A stretch of DNA of 33,712 bases. Origin: an uncultured Pseudoflavonifractor sp. (lineage in GTDB: Bacteria > Bacillota > Clostridia > Oscillospirales > Oscillospiraceae). The notes under the pieces are model-generated. The model did not search any database and was not told the origin of the DNA. It saw only the letters and a program-made list of their open reading frames with translations. The first letter of the stretch is position 1, and every line of letters begins with the position of its first letter. Of this stretch, positions 6,977 through 16,286 are shown piece by piece. Position numbers and translations under genes: made by a program. Location of the stretch: assembly GCA_947644625.1 (NCBI GenBank), contig CANRZY010000014.1, positions 1-33,712 of the forward strand, read 5' to 3'.

Positions 6977-8005
6977 CTAAGAAATAAACATAGCATCCCC
7001 AAAGCTGAAAAAGCGATACCGCTCCTTTACCGCTTCGGCATACGCATCCAGCACATTTTCACGTCCAGCCAAAGCGGAAACCAGCATAATTAGCGTGGAT
7101 TCCGGCAGATGAAAATTCGTGATAAGCGCATCCAGCACTTTAAACCGATATCCAGGATAGATATAAATATCGGTCCAGCCGCCGCTTTCCTTCAGGGTCC
7201 CATCCTCCTCCGCCCAGCTTTCAATGGTCCTACAGGAGGTAGTCCCGACACAGATGACCCGTCCGCCGTTCTTTTTTGTCTCGTTGATTACATCGGCGGT
7301 CTCAGAGGAGATCATACAGTATTCCGAATGCATTTCATGCTCCAGAGGATCCTCCTCCTTCACCGGACGAAAGGTCCCCAGTCCCACATGGAGCGTCACA
7401 TAGCAAACCTTTACCCCCATTCTCTCTACCTGAGCCAGCAGTTCCTTTGTAAAATGGAGGCCCGCCGTAGGTGCCGCCGCTGACCCGACCTCTTTGGAAT
7501 AGACCGTCTGATAGCGTTCCGGTTCACTTAGCTCCTCCTTAATATAGGGCGGCAAAGGCATCTTCCCCAGTTGCTCTAAGATCTCCAGAAAAATGCCCTC
7601 ATAGTGGAACTCTACGATCCGGTTCCCTCCCGGAAGTTCCTCCAACACGGTGGCGGTGAGAAGACTTCCGTCTCCAAAAGCGATCCGTTGTCCCGGTTTA
7701 AGCTTCCGTCCAGGACGCACCAGACATTCCCACCGTTTTTCCCCCTTGTCCACCAGGAGCAGCACTTCCGCCGCTCCGCCGGAGGGATCCCGCCGCCCCA
7801 GTAGCCGGGCAGGAAGTACCCGACTGTCGTTCAGGACCAGGCTGTCGCCAGGATGAAGAAATTGAGGCAGATCATAAAAATGACGGTGTTCGATCTTTCC
7901 CGTCTCCTTATCCAGCAGCATAAGCCGGGAGCCATCCCGCCGCTTTAAAGGGGTCTGAGCGATCAATTCCGGCGGCAGATCATAGTAAAAATCAGAGGTC
8001 TTCAT
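6977..8005 (-). CDS. queA: S-adenosylmethionine:tRNA ribosyltransferase-isomerase
   Basis: A 342-residue QueA of normal length, starting [20 protein letters not shown]. It contains the family blocks [51 protein letters not shown] and [16 protein letters not shown]. QueA transfers and rearranges the ribosyl moiety of SAM onto preQ1-tRNA to give epoxyqueuosine, the step after Tgt. The ribosome binding site before the ATG is weak (ggaaatgtga). The gene follows the SpoIID-family gene by 21 bases and leads directly into the TfoX-domain gene and tgt. Confidence 0.97.
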   Translation of the reverse strand: MKTSDFYYDLPPELIAQTPLKRRDGSRLMLLDKETGKIEHRHFYDLPQFLHPGDSLVLNDSRVLPARLLGRRDPSGGAAEVLLLVDKGEKRWECLVRPGRKLKPGQRIAFGDGSLLTATVLEELPGGNRIVEFHYEGIFLEILEQLGKMPLPPYIKEELSEPERYQTVYSKEVGSAAAPTAGLHFTKELLAQVERMGVKVCYVTLHVGLGTFRPVKEEDPLEHEMHSEYCMISSETADVINETKKNGGRVICVGTTSCRTIESWAEEDGTLKESGGWTDIYIYPGYRFKVLDALITNFHLPESTLIMLVSALAGRENVLDAYAEAVKERYRFFSFGDAMFIS

Positions 8006-8026
8006 CTTTTCACATTTCCAACTTTC

Positions 8027-9898
8027 TCAATAAATTTCAATGCCGGGATAGTAAAACTTCAGGATCTGGTCAAAGGTAAAGCCCTGCTGAGCCATGGCAT
8101 AAGCTCCCCACTGGCTCATACCGATACTGTGCCCGTTCCCCCGGCTGGTAACGGTAAACAGCACCTCCCCGGTCTCCTCTCCCCCTGTTGGCGCAGGAAG
8201 AAAGCCTCCCCCATTTCCGGTTATCACATGGGGATTGCCGGAGATCTGTTCTACCGCCTTGCTGCCGTTAATGGCGTAAACGCCGTTCATGGAGGACAGG
8301 GTACTTTCTCCGCTGATATAATAGACGCCGCCTGTATGCTCCCCTGTTTTGGTAACGGTATAGCGAATAGACTTCAGCCCCAGGTCATTCCGTGCCAGCT
8401 TTACCGCGTTCGTTTGTGTAAAGGGATATTCTTTGCCGTTTGCATCAGTAAAGACAATGGACTTTACATTTCCTGTTGGGGTAAGCTCTGTCACCTGAAA
8501 ATCCACAATGGCGGCGCAGTTATAGCCCTTGCTCTGGAACATCTTTGTCAATTGGCTCCCGGTAAAGGTGGTGGTGTGGTCCCAGTATGCGATTTTGTTG
8601 GAAATGGTTTCCTCATAAGGATCAATCACGCCGCAGAGATAAGGGAAAGAGCTTCCCCACACATTTTTCACGTTTTCTGTTCCGCCCCCATCCGAAGCGA
8701 AATAAAAGGTTTTGGCCGGTTCTCCCTGATACCAGGCCCGGAGAGCAGCCGTCTCACGAGCGGCCTGTAGTGTCCGTTCGTTGGTCTGGGCCATACCAAA
8801 ATAGACCTGGCAATCCGTTGTGGAGCAGATATCAAAACCATAGGAGACGTGCTTGCCCAGATTATCCTCGTAATAGCTTCTGGCGCTGACTGCCTGGGCC
8901 TTTAACGCTTCTATGGGCCAGCTGGAGCTCATCTCCCGGGAAATCACGCTGTTGGTATAATCCTCCAGGGTAACCAGGTTGGAGACCACCAGATCGCCGC
9001 CCTTGACCCGGCAGAACTGAAATATCCCGTAGTAACGTTCCCCTCTGAAATGGGTCTCGCTTTTCAGACCGTTATCCAGTCCGGGCGCAACCGCCAAAGA
9101 AAGGGCGTCTCCCCCGTCAAACTGAAAAAGAATGCGGGAGGTCCCTGTTTTTACCACAGAGACGCCATAGGCGCTGGTTCCCACTGCCGTACCGCCTATC
9201 ATGGATGCGGCGGTCTGCGCCTCCTCCTGGCTGGTATAGGCGCCTACACGCAACTGCCATACGCCGTCGATCCATGCGGGAAATCCGTCCTGCCCCATGG
9301 TCCGGAGTAGCTCCAGAGCCTCCTCATAGGAGCCTGGCGCCGTCTCTGTGGGAAGCTGTACATGCCAGCAGCCCACCCCAATATCAGAGGATATCTGATC
9401 GGAGTAGCTTTTCAGGTTTTTACTGTACTGTGGATCTACCCCGTAATAGACATTTTGAGTTTTGACCACAGAGATGGCGGTTTCTGATGTATAGCCAACC
9501 GGCCAAAAGACCCTTCGCTCATCCAGGTAACCGAACCGGTAACCGTTTCCCACGGCGTTGGCCAGATTGGCTCCATCCAGCGCTGTGTTTTTATAGGCAA
9601 GGCCCACCAAAACCAAAATATTGTCGCCCGTAAGAGCGTCTGGGTCCTCCGGAAACGGAACTGCCCAGGGTGCGGAAGCTGCGTCAGGCGCATTTGTAGT
9701 CGGCTCCTGATGCGGCGTTTCTTCAGAGGACGCGGCGGGAGCGTCGCTTCCCTGTGTGGACGATCCGTCGTTTTCCGTCTGCTCCCAGCCGGGAGGAGCT
9801 ATGATCGCATTCTGATCCTCTCCCTCCGCCAGGGCGGGAAAAAACGTTCCCCACAGCAGGGCCAGGATGCAGAAAATTGTCAGGCATTTCCGTTTCAT
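8027..9898 (-). CDS. Secreted SpoIID/LytB-domain protein with SPOR-like region
   Basis: A 623-residue exported protein. It has a signal peptide (1-24, cleavage after FPALA), a Ser/Glu/Pro-rich linker (25-80), a central SPOR-like segment (about 172-250, with WQLRVGAYTSQEEAQ) and a SpoIID/LytB domain (about 300-623). The catalytic glutamate of this family is E322 in SREMSSSWP. Other family blocks are ALKAQAVSARSY, FDICSTTDCQVYFG (C358 and C363, probable metal ligands), DGGGTENVKNVWG and the terminal GNGHSIGMSQWGAYAMAQQG...YYPG. SpoIID is a lytic transglycosylase acting on peptidoglycan without stem peptides during engulfment. This protein is much longer than SpoIID (~340 residues), so it may be a LytB-like or cortex-related paralogue. 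Ribosome binding site ggagg, 7 nt. Confidence 0.9.
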   Translation of the reverse strand: MKRKCLTIFCILALLWGTFFPALAEGEDQNAIIAPPGWEQTENDGSSTQGSDAPAASSEETPHQEPTTNAPDAASAPWAVPFPEDPDALTGDNILVLVGLAYKNTALDGANLANAVGNGYRFGYLDERRVFWPVGYTSETAISVVKTQNVYYGVDPQYSKNLKSYSDQISSDIGVGCWHVQLPTETAPGSYEEALELLRTMGQDGFPAWIDGVWQLRVGAYTSQEEAQTAASMIGGTAVGTSAYGVSVVKTGTSRILFQFDGGDALSLAVAPGLDNGLKSETHFRGERYYGIFQFCRVKGGDLVVSNLVTLEDYTNSVISREMSSSWPIEALKAQAVSARSYYEDNLGKHVSYGFDICSTTDCQVYFGMAQTNERTLQAARETAALRAWYQGEPAKTFYFASDGGGTENVKNVWGSSFPYLCGVIDPYEETISNKIAYWDHTTTFTGSQLTKMFQSKGYNCAAIVDFQVTELTPTGNVKSIVFTDANGKEYPFTQTNAVKLARNDLGLKSIRYTVTKTGEHTGGVYYISGESTLSSMNGVYAINGSKAVEQISGNPHVITGNGGGFLPAPTGGEETGEVLFTVTSRGNGHSIGMSQWGAYAMAQQGFTFDQILKFYYPGIEIY

Positions 9899-9953
9899 GT
9901 CTGTTCCTCCGGGATGTGCCGATTGACACCGGCGGTAGATTTATGGTAGTATC

Positions 9954-9983
9954 AAAAAAGCGTGGCGGCTGTGAAACGCCGCC
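9954..9983 (-). terminator. Terminator-like hairpin in the leader of the SpoIID-family gene
   Basis: Minus-strand stem ggcggc (9978-9983) / gccgcc (9964-9969) with an 8-nt loop, then ACGC and six T (9954-9959). It lies between the -10 at 10008-10013 and the ATG at 9898, so it should stop much of the transcription unless read through. Confidence 0.65.
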
Positions 9984-10007
9984 TGGACCAATTTTGTTTT
10001 CTCTGAC

Positions 10008-10036
10008 ATTATAGTACAAAATTTTCTCCAGGTAAA
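10008..10036 (-). promoter_or_regulatory. Candidate sigma-A promoter for the SpoIID-queA-tgt series
   Basis: Minus-strand TTTACC (10031-10036), 17 nt, TATAAT (10008-10013). The -10 is perfect and the -35 matches four of six positions. A sporulation-sigma promoter for the SpoIID-family gene was looked for and not recognised. Confidence 0.5.
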
Positions 10037-10098
10037 GCCACGGATCCTTTCTTTTTTATTGCACAGCTATCATAGAATGGTCACGGAGGTCGATCAAT

Positions 10099-11199
10099 AT
10101 GGAAAAATTTAAGGTGGGCGTCATTGGCTGCACCGGTATGGTGGGCCAACGATTCATTACCCTGCTGGAAAACCACCCCTGGTTCCAGCTTACTGCCATT
10201 GCCGCCAGCCCCCGCTCCGCGGGGAAAAGCTATGAGGAGGCCGTCTCTTCCCGCTGGGCCATGAAAACGCCCATCCCCCGTGAGGCCAGATCTTTGACTG
10301 TCCTGGACGCCCAGACTGATGTGGAGAAGATCGCGGGAATGGTAGACTTTGCTTTCTGCGCTGTGGATATGAAGAAGGAAGAGATCCGGACGTTGGAAGA
10401 GACCTACGCCAAGGCGGAGTGTCCCATCATTTCCAACAACTCCGCCCACCGTTGGACAGATGATGTGCCTATGATCGTGCCGGAGCTGAACCCGGAGCAT
10501 GCCAAAGTGATCCCTGCCCAGCGGAAGCGTCTGGGTACTCAGCAGGGCTTTATCGCCGTAAAATCCAACTGCTCCATTCAGTCCTACGCCCCCCTCCTCT
10601 CTCCGCTGATGAAGGCGGGCTACCAGGTAAATGAGGTGCTGGCCTGCACCTATCAGGCCATCTCCGGAGCGGGAAAAACCTTTGAGCGCTGGCCGGAGAT
10701 GGTGGATAACTTGATCCCCTATATCGGTGGCGAGGAGGAGAAGAGTGAGCAAGAGCCGCTGAAGGTATGGGGGCATGTGGAGGACGGCAAGATCGTTAAG
10801 GCAGCCTCCCCTGCCATTACCGCCCAGTGCCTCCGGGTGCCCGTCTCCGACGGTCATACCGCCGCTGTCTTTGTGAGGTTCGCAGAAGGAAAAAAACCGT
10901 CTGAGGAACAGATTAAGGCTGTCTGGAAAGGATTCCGGGGCCGGGCTCAGGAGCTGGAGCTTCCCTCCGCCCCCAAGCAGTTTATTCATTATTTTGAGGA
11001 GCCTGACCGGCCCCAGGCCAAGCTGGACCGGGACCTGGAGGGGGGCATGGCTATCTCCGCCGGGCGGCTGCGTCCCGACAGCCAGTATGATTATAAGTTT
11101 GTGGGTCTCTCTCACAACACCCTGCGTGGAGCAGCCGGAGGCGGCGTTTTGTTGGCCGAGCTTCTTTGCGCGGAGGGTTATATCGACCACAAGGCTTGA
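10099..11199 (+). CDS. asd: Aspartate-semialdehyde dehydrogenase (archaeal/fungal type)
   Basis: A 366-residue enzyme with an NADP-binding GCTGMVGQR motif (10-18), catalytic C158 in KSNCSIQS and H253 in VSDGHTAAV. Length and motifs place it in the archaeal/fungal-type branch, which is widespread in Clostridia, rather than the shorter Gram-negative E. coli type. It reduces aspartyl phosphate to aspartate semialdehyde, the branch point for lysine/DAP and for threonine/methionine. It heads the asd-dapA-dapB cluster; ribosome binding site ggagg. No lysine riboswitch is visible in the 200 bases upstream. Confidence 0.96.
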   Translation: MEKFKVGVIGCTGMVGQRFITLLENHPWFQLTAIAASPRSAGKSYEEAVSSRWAMKTPIPREARSLTVLDAQTDVEKIAGMVDFAFCAVDMKKEEIRTLEETYAKAECPIISNNSAHRWTDDVPMIVPELNPEHAKVIPAQRKRLGTQQGFIAVKSNCSIQSYAPLLSPLMKAGYQVNEVLACTYQAISGAGKTFERWPEMVDNLIPYIGGEEEKSEQEPLKVWGHVEDGKIVKAASPAITAQCLRVPVSDGHTAAVFVRFAEGKKPSEEQIKAVWKGFRGRAQELELPSAPKQFIHYFEEPDRPQAKLDRDLEGGMAISAGRLRPDSQYDYKFVGLSHNTLRGAAGGGVLLAELLCAEGYIDHKA

Positions 11200-11221
11200 T
11201 ATGGAAAGGTAGGTCATTACT

Positions 11222-12112
11222 ATGCGGGAACCTGTATTCAGCGGAGCCTGTACCGCCATCGTTACCCCTTTTGACGAGAGCGGCGCGGTAAATTATGAGG
11301 CTTTTGGCGCCCTCATTGAGGAACAGATCGCCTCTGGGATCGACGCTATCTGCGTCTGCGGCACCACCGGCGAGAGCGCCACCATGTCCATCCGGGAGCA
11401 TATTGCCGTAGTGGAATACTGTGTCAAAACGGTGGACCACCGGGTAAAGGTTGTGGCGGGCGCCGGCAGCAACGACACCTCTGCCGCCGTATACCTTTCC
11501 CAGCACGCACAGGACTCCGGTGCGGACGCACTTCTCTTGGTGACCCCTTACTACAACAAGGCCACCCAACTGGGGCTCGTTAAGCACTATGAGTATATTG
11601 CCGACCGGGTAGAGCTGCCTATCATCCTTTACAATGTGCCCTCCCGCACGGGTGTATCCTTTACGGCGGAGAGCTACAAGATCCTGTCTCAAAATCCCAA
11701 GATCAACGGCGTCAAGGAGGCCAGCGGCAACTTCTCTCTGTTGGCGCACACTCGGTTCCTGTGCGGTGAGGACTTCTATATCTGGTCCGGCAACGACGAC
11801 CAGGTGGTACCTATGATGAGCTTGGGGGCCAAGGGTGTTATTTCGGTGGCGGCCAACATTGTCCCCCAGGTGATGGTAAAGATGAGCCATTTGTGCTTGG
11901 ACAATGACTTTGCCGCTGCCTCCAAGCTTCAGATCGACTGGATGGATTTTATCGACGCTCTCTTTGTGGAGGTAAATCCCATCCCCATCAAGGTCGCCCT
12001 CAATATGGTGGGCAAGGCGGCGGGCCCTCTTCGTCTGCCTCTGTGCGATATGACTGAAGCCCATACCGAGCTGCTTCGCTCCTCCATGGTTCGTATGGGC
12101 CTTTTGAAGTAA
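11222..12112 (+). CDS. dapA: 4-hydroxy-tetrahydrodipicolinate synthase
   Basis: A 296-residue (beta/alpha)8-barrel aldolase of the DapA family. The Schiff-base lysine is K165 (GVKEASG), with Y137 and R142 in YNVPSRTG, the GTTGES loop at 47-52 and Y110-Y111 in PYYNKA. It condenses pyruvate with aspartate semialdehyde. It lies 22 bases after asd with ggaaaggtagg before the ATG, and 20 bases before dapB, so the three form one operon supplying DAP for peptidoglycan, lysine and dipicolinate for spores. Confidence 0.97.
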   Translation: MREPVFSGACTAIVTPFDESGAVNYEAFGALIEEQIASGIDAICVCGTTGESATMSIREHIAVVEYCVKTVDHRVKVVAGAGSNDTSAAVYLSQHAQDSGADALLLVTPYYNKATQLGLVKHYEYIADRVELPIILYNVPSRTGVSFTAESYKILSQNPKINGVKEASGNFSLLAHTRFLCGEDFYIWSGNDDQVVPMMSLGAKGVISVAANIVPQVMVKMSHLCLDNDFAAASKLQIDWMDFIDALFVEVNPIPIKVALNMVGKAAGPLRLPLCDMTEAHTELLRSSMVRMGLLK

Positions 12113-12132
12113 GCGGGAAAGGACGTTTTCAA

Positions 12133-12897
12133 ATGCTGAAAGTGCTGATCTCCGGCTGCAATGGCCACATGGGAAAGGTAGTGGCGGAAATATGCCGGGA
12201 AGCAGAGGATGTGGAAATTACCGCTGGGTTTGATCTTTTGGGACAAAAGAACGAAGATTTTCCCGTGTTTTCCTCTCCTGTTGAATATTCAGGCCAAGGG
12301 GATGTGCTGATCGACTTTTCCTCCCCCGGCGCCCTGTCCTCTCTGTTGGAATTTGGCTTGGCGCGGCATATCCCACTTGTCCTGGCTACCACCGGATATT
12401 CTACCGAACAGCTGGAGCGGATCAGGGCCGTCGCTCAGGAGATTCCCATTTTCCGCTCCGGAAATATGTCCCTTGGGGTCAACGTGCTGGTGGGGCTGGT
12501 AAAAAAAGCTGCGGCTGCCCTGGGAGGAGACTTCGATATGGAGGTCGTGGAGCGTCACCACAACCGAAAGGTGGACGCTCCCAGCGGAACGGCCCTTATG
12601 CTGGCGGACGCGGCGGCGGAGGCCCTTCCCTACGAAGCCCGATATACTTACGAGCGCCAAAGTGTCCGCCAGCCCAGAGAAAAGCATGAGATCGGCATTT
12701 CCTCCGTCCGGGGGGGAAATATCGTCGGAGACCACGAGGTCATTTTCGCGGGCCGGGATGAGGTCATTGAGCTGAAGCACTCCGCCATGAGCCGGGAAGT
12801 TTTCGCCTCCGGGGCGCTCCACGCCGCCCGCTTCCTGTTCGGCAGAAAGACGCCGGGACTCTACTCTATGTCCGACCTTGTGGGCGACCTTATTTAA
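12133..12897 (+). CDS. dapB: 4-hydroxy-tetrahydrodipicolinate reductase
   Basis: A 254-residue DapB. It has the dinucleotide-binding GCNGHMG motif (8-14), the catalytic ERHHNRKVDAPSGTA block (H142, H143 and K146), and SVRGGNIVGDHEV, which lies in the substrate domain. It makes tetrahydrodipicolinate using NAD(P)H. It is the last gene of the asd-dapA-dapB operon and is followed by a strong terminator. The remaining DAP genes are not in this window. Confidence 0.97.
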   Translation: MLKVLISGCNGHMGKVVAEICREAEDVEITAGFDLLGQKNEDFPVFSSPVEYSGQGDVLIDFSSPGALSSLLEFGLARHIPLVLATTGYSTEQLERIRAVAQEIPIFRSGNMSLGVNVLVGLVKKAAAALGGDFDMEVVERHHNRKVDAPSGTALMLADAAAEALPYEARYTYERQSVRQPREKHEIGISSVRGGNIVGDHEVIFAGRDEVIELKHSAMSREVFASGALHAARFLFGRKTPGLYSMSDLVGDLI

Positions 12898-12908
12898 TTC
12901 AAAAGGAA

Positions 12909-12944
12909 AAGAGCTGTGAGGGATTCCCCTTCACAGCTCTTTTT
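12909..12944. terminator. Bidirectional terminator between dapB and the AI-2E family gene
   Basis: Stem agagctgtga (about 12910-12919) / tcacagctct (12931-12940), with an inner ggg/ccc extension. On the + strand five T follow. On the minus strand an A/T-rich tail also gives T residues, so it can serve both convergent genes. Confidence 0.85.
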
Positions 12945-12957
12945 GAGTTTCGGAGGC

Positions 12958-14160
12958 TTATTTTGCTGCCGGACTCTGAACAGCCTCTCCAATTGAAAGC
13001 CCTTTTTCCTCCAACCGGTGCTCCGCCCACTCCTTTACCAAAGAATAGAGCACGGCAAAGGTGGGGACCCCAAGGAGCATTCCGGCAAAGCCAAAAAGTC
13101 CACCGCCTACCACAATGGCTACCAGTACCCAGATGGCGGACAGGCCTGTAGAATCCCCTAGGATCTTAGGCCCAAGAATGTTTCCGTCAAACTGCTGGAG
13201 AGCGATGATAAGGATCCCGAACCGCAACGCGGCCCAAGGATTTACAATAACCAGGATCATGATGCAGGGAATCGCGCCGATAATGGGGCCGAAAAAGGGG
13301 ATCACATTGGTAACACCGACCACCACGCTCACCAGGACCGCATAGGGGATCTTGATGAGGGTACACAGAAGGAAGCAGAGTACGCCGATAATGGCGGAAT
13401 CCAGCAGCTTTCCGTTGATAAAACCAACAAAGATCTGGTTGGCTTTTCCGCTCACCGTCAGAATCCGATTGGCGCCTCCGGCAGGAAAGACGGCATAGAT
13501 CAACTTTTTCAGCTGCCTTACCAAACGGGGTTTTCCCGAAAGCATATAGACAGAGGCAATCACAGCTGTCATGGCGGTAACTACTCCATTAACCACACCA
13601 TTGCCTACCGACATGCCAAAATTCCAAAGCTCAGGGGCGGATGAAGTCAAAAACTCTGTGATTCGCTTTACCATATCTGCGGAAGTAAGACTGCGAATAA
13701 ATTCGTTATAGTGGTCTACCAGGTTGGACAGTCCCTCTCCTTCCACATGGAAGCGCTGCGCCAACTCCTGGACCATCCTGTCAAGGTTGCTCAGATAGCC
13801 GGTCAGATTGCTCAGCAGCTGCCGGATGCTGTCCGTTACCTGGGGTAAAATGAGCTGAAGTAAAATAGCGATGACAGCAACGGCAATGAGAAAGACCGTT
13901 ACAATGGAGAGCGCCCGTTTGCCTTTTGCGTTTTTGTATACCTCCCGTTCAAAGAAATCCACTGGGGTATTGAGAAGATACGCGATGACAAAGCCTGCGA
14001 TGAAGGGCGTGAAAACCTCCAGCACCGCCCTCACAACGCTCCTTACCTGGGGCAGGTGGGTAAGGCACAGATAGAGAAGGATCCCCATGAAAACCACCAC
14101 CAGGTTGGAAAGGGCCCGGCTGTCCAACTGATACCATTTTCTTTTCTCCGGTTCAGTCAA
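12958..14160 (-). CDS. AI-2E family transporter (PerM/YdbI-like)
   Basis: A 400-residue membrane protein with about seven or eight hydrophobic segments. The family's long soluble loop lies after the third segment (about residues 110-205), and the conserved C-terminal half contains YAVLVSVVVGVTNVIPFFGPIIGAIP and QQFDGNILGPKILGDSTGLSAIWVLVAI. Members have been linked to autoinducer-2 export, Na+/H+ antiport and general efflux; the substrate cannot be told from sequence. Translation starts at a TTG, with ggagg 7 nt upstream. It lies 36 bases after tyrS with no terminator between, so it may share the T-box-controlled transcript. A TATAAT lies in the gap but has no good -35. Confidence 0.9.
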   Translation of the reverse strand: MTEPEKRKWYQLDSRALSNLVVVFMGILLYLCLTHLPQVRSVVRAVLEVFTPFIAGFVIAYLLNTPVDFFEREVYKNAKGKRALSIVTVFLIAVAVIAILLQLILPQVTDSIRQLLSNLTGYLSNLDRMVQELAQRFHVEGEGLSNLVDHYNEFIRSLTSADMVKRITEFLTSSAPELWNFGMSVGNGVVNGVVTAMTAVIASVYMLSGKPRLVRQLKKLIYAVFPAGGANRILTVSGKANQIFVGFINGKLLDSAIIGVLCFLLCTLIKIPYAVLVSVVVGVTNVIPFFGPIIGAIPCIMILVIVNPWAALRFGILIIALQQFDGNILGPKILGDSTGLSAIWVLVAIVVGGGLFGFAGMLLGVPTFAVLYSLVKEWAEHRLEEKGLSIGEAVQSPAAK

Positions 14161-14196
14161 GTGATCGCCTCCTTTTTCGTATATTATTATAGCTCC

Positions 14197-15429
14197 TTAC
14201 TGGATCACAGCCCGGTGAAATACCTTTTTTCCTTTCTTCAAAAGCAGTCCATCACCGGCAAAAGCGTCCATGTCATAACGAAGGGTAACGTCGGTCAGCT
14301 TTTCTCCATTGACCTCAACTCCCCCTTGCTCCACAAGCCTCCTGGCCTCCTTCTTGGAGGGAGCCAGACCGCAGCGCACCATCAGATCTAAGATTCCGAT
14401 CACACCGTCGGTAAAATCACTTCCCTCCAGTGTGGTAGAGGGCATACTGGTAGTGTCGCCACCTCCCAAAAAGAGGGCTCGCGCGGCATCCTGGGCTTTT
14501 TGAGCCTCCGCTTCTCCGTGGACCATTTTAGTCAACTCAAAGGCCAAAATCTCCTTGGCTTCGTTAAGTTTGGCATCCTGCCAGGTATCCATTTCATCGA
14601 TCTGTTCCAAGGGAAGGAAAGTAAGCCAGCGCACACATTTCATTACATCGGCATCCCCTACGTTGCGCCAGTACTGGTAAAAATCGAAGGGGCTGGTTTT
14701 ATTGGGATCCAACCATATGGCGTTTCCTGCCGTTTTTCCCATCTTATTGCCCTGGGAGTCAGTAAGCAGATTGATGGTAAGGGCATAGGCGTCCTTACCC
14801 AGCTTCCGGCGGATCAATTCGGTGCCGCCCAGCATATTGCTCCACTGGTCATTGCCGCCAAACTGCATATTACAGCCTACCGTTTGGAACATATGGTAAA
14901 AATCATAGGACTGCATAATCATATAATTGAACTCCAGGAAGGAAAGGCCTTTCTCCATCCGCTGCTTATAGCACTCAGCCCGAAGCATGTTGTTCACTGA
15001 AAAGCAGGGGCCCACCTCCCGAAGAAGCTCTACATAGTTCAGGTTTAAAAGCCAATCCGCGTTATTGAGCATCATGGCCTGGCCGGGTCCTTCCCCAAAC
15101 TCGATAAAGCTTTCCATCTGGCGCTTGAAGCACTTGGCGTTGTGGTCAATGTCCTCCCTTGTCAGCATTTTCCGCATATCCGTGCGCCCCGACGGGTCGC
15201 CGATCATGGTGGTCCCTCCGCCAATAAGGGCAATGGGCTTATTCCCTGCCATCTGGAGCCGCTTCATCAGGGTAAGGGTCACAAAATGTCCTGCGGTCAG
15301 GCTGTCAGCGGTACAATCGTAGCCAATATAAAATGTGGCTTTTCCGTTGTTGATAAGCTCTTTGATCTCCTCCTCGTCCGTTACCTGGGCGATAAGGCCT
15401 CTGGCTTTCAGTTCATCATAGATCGTCAT
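14197..15429 (-). CDS. tyrS: Tyrosyl-tRNA synthetase
   Basis: A 410-residue class I synthetase. It has the HIGH-equivalent TAGH at 45-48 preceded by GYDCTADSL, GGGTTMIGDPSGR, the tyrosine-pocket region QSYDFYHM, QFGGNDQWSN and the KMSKS-equivalent KMGKT (229-233). An S4 RNA-binding domain forms the C-terminus (about 345-405). It charges tRNA-Tyr in the cytoplasm. I choose the ATG at 15429 (ggag 10 nt upstream). A TTG seven codons earlier would sit on the ribosome binding site. It overlaps the EamA gene's stop by 14 nt and lies under the same T-box leader, whose specifier codon is UAC (Tyr). Confidence 0.97.
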   Translation of the reverse strand: MTIYDELKARGLIAQVTDEEEIKELINNGKATFYIGYDCTADSLTAGHFVTLTLMKRLQMAGNKPIALIGGGTTMIGDPSGRTDMRKMLTREDIDHNAKCFKRQMESFIEFGEGPGQAMMLNNADWLLNLNYVELLREVGPCFSVNNMLRAECYKQRMEKGLSFLEFNYMIMQSYDFYHMFQTVGCNMQFGGNDQWSNMLGGTELIRRKLGKDAYALTINLLTDSQGNKMGKTAGNAIWLDPNKTSPFDFYQYWRNVGDADVMKCVRWLTFLPLEQIDEMDTWQDAKLNEAKEILAFELTKMVHGEAEAQKAQDAARALFLGGGDTTSMPSTTLEGSDFTDGVIGILDLMVRCGLAPSKKEARRLVEQGGVEVNGEKLTDVTLRYDMDAFAGDGLLLKKGKKVFHRAVIQ

Positions 15430-16261
15430 GGTCGATTCGCTCCTTTGCAATATTATAAATAATGATAGACAAAACTACGATCACAGCCCCCACCTGGGAG
15501 AGCGGGGCAATGGTCTCATGGCAGAATACCGCAACCAAAAGGGGGTTCAGTACAGGCTCGATCCCGCTGATCAGGGAGGCGGTCACGGCGGGAGTCGTTT
15601 TTAGACCCTCACACATGAGAATATAGGCAAGCCCCACCTGAAATGCACCCAGTATAATGAGGCTGGTCATGGGGAACAGGCTGAAATCCGTCTCCTTCAT
15701 AAGGAAAGGCAGCCCCACCACCGCGCTGAGCACATCTCCCCAGAACACGGAGGAGATAGGATCGGCATGGGGCATATCGTTGAGAAGGAATACCCCTGCA
15801 TAGGAAAGGCCGGAACACAGGGCTACCAGATTTCCCAGGGCCCCTCCCGCCTCCAGGCTCTCCAGGAAAAAGCAGAGGACCCCTGTCAGGACGGAAGCAC
15901 AAACGATCAGATCCAGCCTTCGGGGCTTTTTATGAAAAAACAGTACAGAGATCAGAAGGACAAAAATCGGAGCGGTAAATTGTAGTACAATGGCGTTGGC
16001 GGCTGTGGTCATCTTGTTGGCCAGGGTAAACAGAACATTGGTCCCGCAGATACACGCCGCCCCCAATCCGATCCACGCGTTCCATTTCGGCCTGTGACGG
16101 ATGGCCAGCAGATAGCTCCCAACCACCAGAATGGATATAATGTTTCGACCGCTGTTGATAGAAAGGGCGTGCCAGGGGATGACCTTGATACACAGTCCAC
16201 CAATACTATAAAGAATAGCGGCAAGAAACACATATAAGACGCCTTTTCTCTCCGCGGTCAT
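15416..16261 (-). CDS. EamA-family (DMT superfamily) transporter
   Basis: A 281-residue protein with ten predicted membrane helices and the two EamA repeats (about 10-135 and 145-275). The second repeat ends with LISGIEPVLNPLLVAV, the usual G-x-E-P signature of the family. DMT transporters move amino acids, nucleotides or metabolites, and YddG of this superfamily exports aromatic amino acids. The true start is the ATG at 16261 behind gaggga; the longer frame runs back into the T-box terminator. It is the first gene after the Tyr T-box and is translationally coupled to tyrS. Tyrosine or a precursor is therefore a reasonable substrate hypothesis, not a demonstrated one. Confidence 0.9.
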   Translation of the reverse strand: MTAERKGVLYVFLAAILYSIGGLCIKVIPWHALSINSGRNIISILVVGSYLLAIRHRPKWNAWIGLGAACICGTNVLFTLANKMTTAANAIVLQFTAPIFVLLISVLFFHKKPRRLDLIVCASVLTGVLCFFLESLEAGGALGNLVALCSGLSYAGVFLLNDMPHADPISSVFWGDVLSAVVGLPFLMKETDFSLFPMTSLIILGAFQVGLAYILMCEGLKTTPAVTASLISGIEPVLNPLLVAVFCHETIAPLSQVGAVIVVLSIIIYNIAKERIDHDDL

Positions 16262-16286
16262 TCTGCTCCCTCTTTTCCAAACCTGT

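Noticed and set aside
10081-11259. 392-codon open frame on the minus strand opposite asd
   Set aside because: It mirrors the codon pattern of asd, has no ribosome binding site or family motifs, and the + strand gene has complete catalytic motifs.
11051-12064. 337-codon open frame opposite dapA
   Set aside because: Shadow of dapA caused by GC-biased third positions; composition rich in His, Gly and Val with no recognisable domain.
10099-12897. Lysine riboswitch upstream of asd-dapA-dapB
   Set aside because: The 200-base upstream gap shares space with the divergent leader and shows none of the conserved L-box sequences or a terminator on the + strand.
14173-14180. Separate promoter for the AI-2E family gene (TATAAT in the gap after tyrS)
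   Set aside because: No acceptable -35 at 16-18 nt; co-transcription with tyrS explains the gene equally well.
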